Below, piece by piece: positions 35,699 to 41,100 of a stretch of 41,100 nt of DNA. The position numbers and the translations under genes are program-made. Every line of letters begins with the position of its first letter. Position 1 is the stretch's first letter. The stretch covers positions 1 through 41,100 of the forward strand of contig PAQY01000019.1 of the NCBI GenBank assembly GCA_002709955.1. The letters run 5' to 3'. The notes under the pieces were generated by a model. The model saw only the letters and a list, made by a program, of their open reading frames with translations. It was not told the DNA's origin and did no database searches. This stretch comes from Rhodospirillaceae bacterium. Its GTDB lineage: Bacteria > Pseudomonadota > Alphaproteobacteria > UBA8366 > Aestuariispiraceae.

Positions 35699-36592
35699 TT
35701 ATTCGACCGGACCCTGCCCTTCGCGGCTGTTGTCGGATGAAAAAACCGCATTCATTTCCGTATGGCGAATGGCGCGCTCCACCAGATTCAGAATGGTGTA
35801 AATTGGCACGGCGGTATTTGTGACGGTACCGTCTGTCAGCGGGACATTGGTCGCACTGTTCAAGCCAATCACCTGCAGGCCCGATTTTGTGCGGATTGCG
35901 ATGGGTGCACCGGAATCGCCGCTGACAATCTCGCAACTGTGGCTTAATAATTCCCCATGCCCCAGGAATCCCAGGATACGGCAGGCATTGTCGACGGAAA
36001 TTACATGGGCACGGTCCTTGGGATAGCCAGCCAAAGAGAAATACTGTTTTGTATCGATCATCTGCTTCAGGGTTTCTGCATCCAAGGCCTGAAAGCCCAG
36101 ATACCCGGCTTTGCGGCCAATTGGATCTTTTAGAATCACGATCGCCCAGTCGTGTTCCATATTGGATGGATCTGCCCAAAGCTCCCCATTAAAATTGGGG
36201 GAGGGGATGATCTGAATGGCTGTTGAATGGGCAACATATTTTTCGCGCTGATAGCCTGCAACAAAGTTAATAAGCTGTGGTGCGGCATAGCGTTTTGTCG
36301 GGCGAAAATACAGGCAATGAGCGGCCGTCAGGACGATACGCTCCCCGATCAATGATCCCGTGCAATGGGATCTGGAACTGACGCCACTGATATTGACCCG
36401 CCCAACCGCACTCCACGGATATTCGGACGCATCGACTACCGTGCGCGCCAAGGTCGATGGCGCATTGGCGATGGAGTCCGCGTATACGTTACGAAAAGGA
36501 AGCGCAAAGGCCAAGCCAATCGCCCATAGGATCAGCACCACGTGGCACCGACGAAAGAATGGCTGGGGCAACGGGTGTTCAGAAAAATGCAT
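35699..36592 (-). CDS. Secreted trypsin-like serine protease
   Basis: The product has 297 residues from ATG 36592. An uncleaved anchor or signal peptide spans residues 16-38 (CHVVLILWAIGLAFALPF, with VYADS after it). A chymotrypsin-fold domain follows with His92 (LTAAHC), Asp148 (EHDWAIVIL) and Ser227 (SGDSGAPIA). It resembles V8/glutamyl-endopeptidase-like bacterial trypsins of family S1. A longer open frame starts at 36631, but it has no better ribosome binding site. The gene is convergent with the TSUP gene and divergent from the large kinase. Substrate unknown; secretion is predicted, not shown. Confidence 0.85.
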   Translation of the reverse strand: MHFSEHPLPQPFFRRCHVVLILWAIGLAFALPFRNVYADSIANAPSTLARTVVDASEYPWSAVGRVNISGVSSRSHCTGSLIGERIVLTAAHCLYFRPTKRYAAPQLINFVAGYQREKYVAHSTAIQIIPSPNFNGELWADPSNMEHDWAIVILKDPIGRKAGYLGFQALDAETLKQMIDTKQYFSLAGYPKDRAHVISVDNACRILGFLGHGELLSHSCEIVSGDSGAPIAIRTKSGLQVIGLNSATNVPLTDGTVTNTAVPIYTILNLVERAIRHTEMNAVFSSDNSREGQGPVE

Positions 36593-36813
36593 TATATCGG
36601 GACCTACTGTTAACCTATGCGACCGTAGCATAGTATATATACGTTGCGATCATATTTTTCTGACCAGTGTATTAGTACTTTTTTAGCATTTATAGTCCAT
36701 CTGTCAGTCTATACTGGGTATCAGACCGCATCGGTCACATATAGAAAGTCGTTTTGTTGAAGCCGGAAATAAAATCGAATTCTAGCGGGTCTACGGCAAG
36801 CTGGTGGAGTGTG
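36593..36813. promoter_or_regulatory. AT-rich divergent promoter region
   Basis: This stretch separates the protease and kinase genes and is more AT-rich than its surroundings. TATACT occurs on the plus strand at 36710-36715 and on the minus strand inside the run TAGTATATATACG near 36633, either of which could be a -10 element. No matching -35 hexamer at the right distance was found for either, so promoters remain unproven. The plus-strand part also contains the possible TTG start of the kinase (36754). Confidence 0.4.
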
Positions 36814-39800
36814 ATGGCATTATCCATTGGATTTGCGGGACTGGTCGTTATCTCCAGTTCAATCCTGGCTGGTCTTTGGTTGTTCGGCAACCCGGAACCA
36901 GGTTTCATGGCGATCGATAGCGCGCCAACATATCTGGATGCAGGGATCAGTCTGTTTGCGGTGTCGCTGGCTCTGCTGTTGCGGATATACCCGTTCAGTA
37001 TGTCAGGGCACCGTCGGGGGCTGATACCGGTGTTTTTACGGCGTTGGCTGGTGATCGGCTTGTCAGGGCTTGCCATGGTCACATGTGCATTGTCGCTGGG
37101 ACAAGGGTTTACCGAGCAACATATCGGACTGGCAAATCTTCTTGTGGCGTTCAAGAACGCAGAAAATGCGCCCGTGATACAGCGCATGCCTTTGGGAACG
37201 GCGGTATGTATCTTTCTATTAACTGCGGCCGTGATCGCTACGTTTTTTGAGGGACGGTCGTCTGTTGCAATCCGCGGGGCGATAAGTGTCATTCTGGTTC
37301 CGGCCGGCTTCAGTGGTATCGCCGCCTGGATATTCAGCACCAATCCAGGAACGCAATTGGACCAGCATTCGGATGTTGGCGTTTTCACATCATTTAGTCT
37401 GATTTTTCTGGGATTGGCGATTCTGGGTAATGTTTATCTGACAGTGCGCGCCACTGGGCGGCAAAGTCGTGTAATCAGAAATGCCGCCAGCTTAGTGATC
37501 GGTCTGATTTTCAGCCTGATCGCCTGGCAGTTGGCGATGGAAAATCAGAAAGAGGCTGAATCGCGTGAGTTACAGCTTCAAGTGGATGCAGTTGCGGATG
37601 CGGTTTCCGGAATACTGATCCGGCGCGCCGCTGGAATTGAGCGTATGGCGGGTCGCTGGAATACAAGTAATCCTGATGTCGAGACTTTCTGGCGACGTGA
37701 CGCAAGTGAATTGGTGCGGGATTATCCGGGTATCCTGTCACTTGAGCACACGGATCAGAATGGCATCATTAAATGGATTGAGCCAATTCGGGGGAATGCG
37801 GCAGCGATTGGATTGTCTGTGTTTGATTTACCCACGGTGGGCGATAGTTTCCGACGCGCCATGCGGACTGGGGAGATGGCGTATTCAGGGTTCTTTAAAT
37901 TGTTAACCGGTAATTTGGGTTTTGTGGTTGTGGCCCCGCCCAATCAAAATGTTCTTTTCTATGGTCAGACGTTTGGCGTGTTTGATCTGCCGACATTGTT
38001 GACCGATCATAAAGAGCTGCCTTTTCCGGAGGACCTGTCGATTGTGTTGCAGGATGATTCCGGGCAGGCTTTTCATATTGGCGCAAATTTAGATCAACGG
38101 TCGTCATTGACGGTTTCCAAAACGCTGGATCGGATTAGTCCGGATTGGCGCATTACGGTCGGTCACGCTGCTCGTCGTGGGTTGATGAGTTGGTTCCCAG
38201 AGTTAATTTTACTGATCGGGCTGGCTGCAACGGCATTGGTCTATCGGATGAGTTTTTTGTCAGGCATTGCGGCACAGCGACAGCAGGATGCTGAGGTCGC
38301 ATTGGAAAAGGCGCAATTCTCTTTGCGCGCGCAGAAACGGGCAGAGCACCAAATGAGCATCGCCCTGGAATCCTTAAGCGAGGGTTTTGTGCTGTATGAT
38401 AGCGAAGATCGCCTGCAGGTCTTCAATTCGCGATATGCAGATTTTTATGCCCTGACCAAACCTGCCTTGAAAATCGGAAATACATTCGCGGAAATCATCC
38501 GGTATGGCGCGCAACGGGGGCAATTCACGAATGTTGCAACAGATCCCGCCTCAGTAGAGGCATTTGTTCAGGAACGGGTGGCGATTCACCAGAATCCTGG
38601 GGAGCCCGTGTTGCAAAACCTGGAAGACGGTCGCTGGCTGCGCATTGAGGAGCGCCGAACCCCGGATGGCGGGATTGTGGGATTTCGCATTGATGTGACC
38701 GAACTGGTAAAGCGGGAAAAGGAACTGGAAAAAGCGCTTGTGGCCCAGGCGCGCGCCGAAATGGTGCTGAAAACAGCCGTGGAATCGATTTCAGCAGGGT
38801 TTGTTATTTTTGACTCAGAACATCGATTGGTGATGTGTAATACGCAATATAAAACCATGCATCCCCTGGTTGCCGATAAATTTGTCACCGGTGCCCATTA
38901 TGAGGAATTGTTGTGGGATGGTCTGAAAGCCGGTGTTTTCCAGATCGAACCAGAAGACTGGGAAGATTTTATAAGAATGCGAATGGACGCGCATAAATCT
39001 CCCCAAAGCTCCTTTATTCAGAAAAATGCAGATGGCACCTTCACCCGCGTTGAGGAGCGGGCGTTGGATGATGGCGGCGTGGTGGGGCTGCGCATTGATG
39101 TCACGGAGGTTGTCGAGCGCGAAACCCGCATGGCGCAAGCGTCCGCCCGTGTTGAAGAGGCTCAGACATTGGCGCGGCTGGGTGATTTTTCTTATTCCCT
39201 GGAGCAGGGACGGTTCACCCATCTGTCCAATCAGGCCTGTGCGCTGTTTGGCCTTCAGCCGTTAGGCGAGAACATCGTTGATTTTAATACCCTGGCTGAT
39301 TTGGTCAGCGAAAAAGATGCCCAACGCATTCGCGATCGGGCCGCATCGGCAATCGCAGCGCTGGAAGATTATGCGGATGAATACAGGATTACACTGCCCA
39401 GCGGGGAATGGCGTTATATTCAGGAACGCGGCCGTCTTGCTTTTGACTCCACAGGAACCTGCACCGGATTTGATGGGACATTCCAGGATATCACGGACCG
39501 AAAGCAGGCTGAATTAGAACTGCAGCGCATTGTTTCAGAACAAAAGCTGGCCCAGCGCCGCCTGGAACGGCAAAGCGCGGAGCTGGTGGTGATGACAGAA
39601 GATATCGCGGTCGCCCGTGATGAGGCAGAGGCGGCAACCCGGGCCAAGTCAGAATTCCTGGCGGCGATGAGCCATGAGATACGCACCCCAATGAATGGCA
39701 TTCTGGGCATGACCGGCCTGTTGCTGGACACTGACATGACAGCCGAACAGCGCCGATTTACCGAGATTGCACGGCAATCCGCATCGGACCTGTTGATCAT

Positions 39801-40881
39801 CCTGAACGATATTCTTGATTTCTCCAAGCTGGAGGCGAAGAAAATTGAGATCGAACAGGAAGCCTTCCGCTTGGGCGATGTTCTACAAAGCGTTGTTCAA
39901 TTGTTGCGGCCCCAGGCAGAGCAGAAATCGGTATCGCTGATAACGCAGGGGGATGAAGAGGCAATTCAAAACCTGTTAGGGGACGCCACAAGAATACGTC
40001 AGATCCTGTTCAATCTGGTGGGTAACGCGATCAAATTCACCAAGGAAGGCCAGGTGATCTTGCGTGTGGTGACCCATTCAGAAGGGACCGATGACGCAGA
40101 AAGTATTCACATTCGATTTGAAATCCAGGACAGCGGTGTCGGCATTAAAGAAGAGGCAAAGGGGCGTTTGTTCAACAGTTTTACCCAGGCGGACAGTTCC
40201 ACGTCCCGGCAATATGGTGGGACGGGTCTTGGTCTGGCGATCTGTAAGCAATTGGTTGAACTGATGGGGGGCCAGATTGGTTTCAGCAGCCAGGAAGGTG
40301 TTGGTTCGACATTCTGGTTCGAATTGCACTGCAAGCCTGGTCCGACATCCATTCCTTTGGATACAGACGCCGTTAAGATAACACCGGACGAAACCCGCCG
40401 CCTGCGCCTGTTGCTGGTGGAAGACAACCACGTCAATCAGATCGTCATCGGGACCATGTTACAAAAACTGGGTCATCATGTAGATACCGTGTCAAACGGG
40501 ATGGAAGCGCTGCAAACTCTGCGGTTGGTTCCCTATGATTTGGTCTTTATGGATGTCCAGATGCCCGTCATGGATGGGCCGACGGCAACACAATGGATCC
40601 GGGCCAGTGAAGAAGCATGGGCCGATATCCCGATCGTGGCGTTGACGGCGAATGCGCTGGACGGGCACCGGGAATATTATATCGACAGCGGTATGTCTGA
40701 TTACGTTTCCAAACCGGTCCAGATGGAAGAATTGGCGGCGGCAATCCAGCGCCAGACAGGCACGTCCGCAGCTGTTGTCGATCAGGACAGGGACTCTGAG
40801 GAGTCCGAGGATGCACTCGGCAGCGATGCCAAGGCGGCCTTGTCTGATCTGCTTGCGTCCATCAAAGGGCTGGGCGATTAA
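36814..40881 (+). CDS. Large hybrid histidine kinase (7TM-CHASE-PAS3-HK-REC)
   Basis: The product has 1355 residues. Seven membrane spans occupy about residues 1-245. A CHASE-like extracytoplasmic domain spans about 250-430 (AAGIERMAGRWNTSNPD), and another span follows near 460. Three PAS domains start near 514, 652 and 788. The first two are alike, each with YDSEDRL/FDSEHRL and a GFRIDVTE/GLRIDVTE end. The kinase core has His954 (MSHEIRTPMNG), N box NLVGNAIKFT and G2 box GGTGLGLAICKQL. A receiver with Asp1247 (FMDVQMP) closes the protein. There is no HPt domain, so phosphotransfer must continue elsewhere. Start 36814 has GGTGGAG upstream; TTG 36754 would add 20 residues. Signal unknown. Confidence 0.9.
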   Translation: MALSIGFAGLVVISSSILAGLWLFGNPEPGFMAIDSAPTYLDAGISLFAVSLALLLRIYPFSMSGHRRGLIPVFLRRWLVIGLSGLAMVTCALSLGQGFTEQHIGLANLLVAFKNAENAPVIQRMPLGTAVCIFLLTAAVIATFFEGRSSVAIRGAISVILVPAGFSGIAAWIFSTNPGTQLDQHSDVGVFTSFSLIFLGLAILGNVYLTVRATGRQSRVIRNAASLVIGLIFSLIAWQLAMENQKEAESRELQLQVDAVADAVSGILIRRAAGIERMAGRWNTSNPDVETFWRRDASELVRDYPGILSLEHTDQNGIIKWIEPIRGNAAAIGLSVFDLPTVGDSFRRAMRTGEMAYSGFFKLLTGNLGFVVVAPPNQNVLFYGQTFGVFDLPTLLTDHKELPFPEDLSIVLQDDSGQAFHIGANLDQRSSLTVSKTLDRISPDWRITVGHAARRGLMSWFPELILLIGLAATALVYRMSFLSGIAAQRQQDAEVALEKAQFSLRAQKRAEHQMSIALESLSEGFVLYDSEDRLQVFNSRYADFYALTKPALKIGNTFAEIIRYGAQRGQFTNVATDPASVEAFVQERVAIHQNPGEPVLQNLEDGRWLRIEERRTPDGGIVGFRIDVTELVKREKELEKALVAQARAEMVLKTAVESISAGFVIFDSEHRLVMCNTQYKTMHPLVADKFVTGAHYEELLWDGLKAGVFQIEPEDWEDFIRMRMDAHKSPQSSFIQKNADGTFTRVEERALDDGGVVGLRIDVTEVVERETRMAQASARVEEAQTLARLGDFSYSLEQGRFTHLSNQACALFGLQPLGENIVDFNTLADLVSEKDAQRIRDRAASAIAALEDYADEYRITLPSGEWRYIQERGRLAFDSTGTCTGFDGTFQDITDRKQAELELQRIVSEQKLAQRRLERQSAELVVMTEDIAVARDEAEAATRAKSEFLAAMSHEIRTPMNGILGMTGLLLDTDMTAEQRRFTEIARQSASDLLIILNDILDFSKLEAKKIEIEQEAFRLGDVLQSVVQLLRPQAEQKSVSLITQGDEEAIQNLLGDATRIRQILFNLVGNAIKFTKEGQVILRVVTHSEGTDDAESIHIRFEIQDSGVGIKEEAKGRLFNSFTQADSSTSRQYGGTGLGLAICKQLVELMGGQIGFSSQEGVGSTFWFELHCKPGPTSIPLDTDAVKITPDETRRLRLLLVEDNHVNQIVIGTMLQKLGHHVDTVSNGMEALQTLRLVPYDLVFMDVQMPVMDGPTATQWIRASEEAWADIPIVALTANALDGHREYYIDSGMSDYVSKPVQMEELAAAIQRQTGTSAAVVDQDRDSEESEDALGSDAKAALSDLLASIKGLGD

Positions 40882-40886
40882 GCCGC

Positions 40887-40913
40887 CTAGTGTGGTGCGC
40901 GGTTATTTGGGAT
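40887..40913. repeat. Short repeat, copy B, after the kinase
   Basis: These bases match 23843-23870 from CTAGTGTG through GCGCGGTTA to GGGAT with three substitutions and one missing base. The copy begins five bases after the kinase stop codon. On the minus strand the repeat includes TAACCGCGC followed by a stretch ending CACACTAG, in both places. It lies directly before the long inverted repeat at 40915. Confidence 0.3.
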
Positions 40914-40914
40914 C

Positions 40915-41025
40915 GACCAGGACGCTGTTTGCGGTGCTCCGGTTAGGAGCGTTTCGCGAAGCGATGCGGGGCATCGCAAGTGGAAGGCGACGCGGCCCGG
41001 AGCGCCGCAAACAGCGCCTTTGGTC
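40915..41025. repeat. Long imperfect inverted repeat with nested hairpin
   Basis: CGCTGTTTGCGGTGCTCCGG (40923-40942) pairs with 40997-41016 over 20 positions, the only non-Watson-Crick pair being a T/G. GACCA (40915-40919) and TGGTC (41021-41025) extend the stem. Inside lies a perfect hairpin, GCGATGC-GGG-GCATCGC (40961-40977), and the palindrome TTCGCGAA (40953-40960). No credible gene was found on either strand, although one plus-strand frame stays open to the window end. It could be a BIME-like intergenic repeat, a structured RNA or a bidirectional terminator. Confidence 0.55.
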
Positions 41026-41100
41026 CCTTTATCGGCCCGTCGGACGGCGTCGAGAGCGCTTGACGATGAACCACATCGCCTGCACGCTCTCTTCTAGCCG
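41026..41100. other. Unassigned right edge
   Basis: The last 75 bases hold no start, ribosome binding site or RNA gene that I can support. The frames open to the edge are too short to judge. A gene beyond the window could end or begin here. Confidence 0.3.

Noticed and set aside
36593-36631. Upstream start for the secreted protease at 36631
   Set aside because: It would place 13 extra residues before the signal peptide and has no better ribosome binding site than ATG 36592.
40893-41100. A plus-strand frame open to the window edge, starting at GTG codons
   Set aside because: The translation is Arg-rich and low in complexity, has no ribosome binding site, and coincides with the inverted repeat, so a gene is unlikely.

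Overview
The window comes from the chromosome of an alphaproteobacterium, probably a Rhodospirillales-like or marine relative. The evidence is gene order and sequence type: tuf is followed by an uninterrupted S10-spc-alpha ribosomal protein cluster without rpmJ or rpsD, adenylate kinase has a Cys4 LID, an ATP12 (F1-ATPase assembly) gene is present, and so are pccB and pccA. Genus cannot be fixed from this sequence. No tRNA, rRNA, CRISPR array or insertion sequence was seen.

Region 1 (1-15070) is the translation and transcription core: the end of tuf, then rpsJ-rplCDWB-rpsS-rplV-rpsC-rplP-rpmC-rpsQ-rplNXE-rpsNH-rplFR-rpsE-rpmD-rplO, then secY-adk, then rpsM-rpsK-rpoA-rplQ. The last block has its own consensus-like sigma70 promoter and a leader of about 200 nt with four hairpins. 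A terminator-like hairpin with a U-run lies between rpsK and rpoA, and a strong terminator follows rplQ.

Region 2 (15154-26156) holds envelope, genome-maintenance and ion-homeostasis genes: a periplasmic HtrA/Do protease, rarA, a TerC-family membrane protein, the fluoride channel crcB, an RluC-type pseudouridine synthase, a HAD phosphatase, a 999-residue AsmA-family protein with tandem repeats of exactly 78 residues, a convergent dCache-GGDEF diguanylate cyclase and ATP12.

Region 3 (26240-29048) is a compact catabolic unit. An HD-domain diiron oxygenase and a 2-oxoglutarate/Fe(II) oxygenase of the gamma-butyrobetaine hydroxylase type are encoded together, divergently from a LysR regulator. 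The pair best matches TmpB/TmpA, which release phosphate and glycine betaine from 2-(trimethylamino)ethylphosphonate. No transporter is adjacent.

Region 4 (29140-33532) encodes the two propionyl-CoA carboxylase subunits. Between them sits an AT-rich foreign-looking gene whose product has a HEPN-type R-x4-H motif.

Region 5 (33587-41100) has an MFS transporter, a TauE/SafE (TSUP) permease, a secreted trypsin-like protease divergent from a very large hybrid histidine kinase (7 TM, CHASE, three PAS, HisKA, HATPase, receiver), and at the right edge a long inverted repeat with nested hairpins of unknown function.
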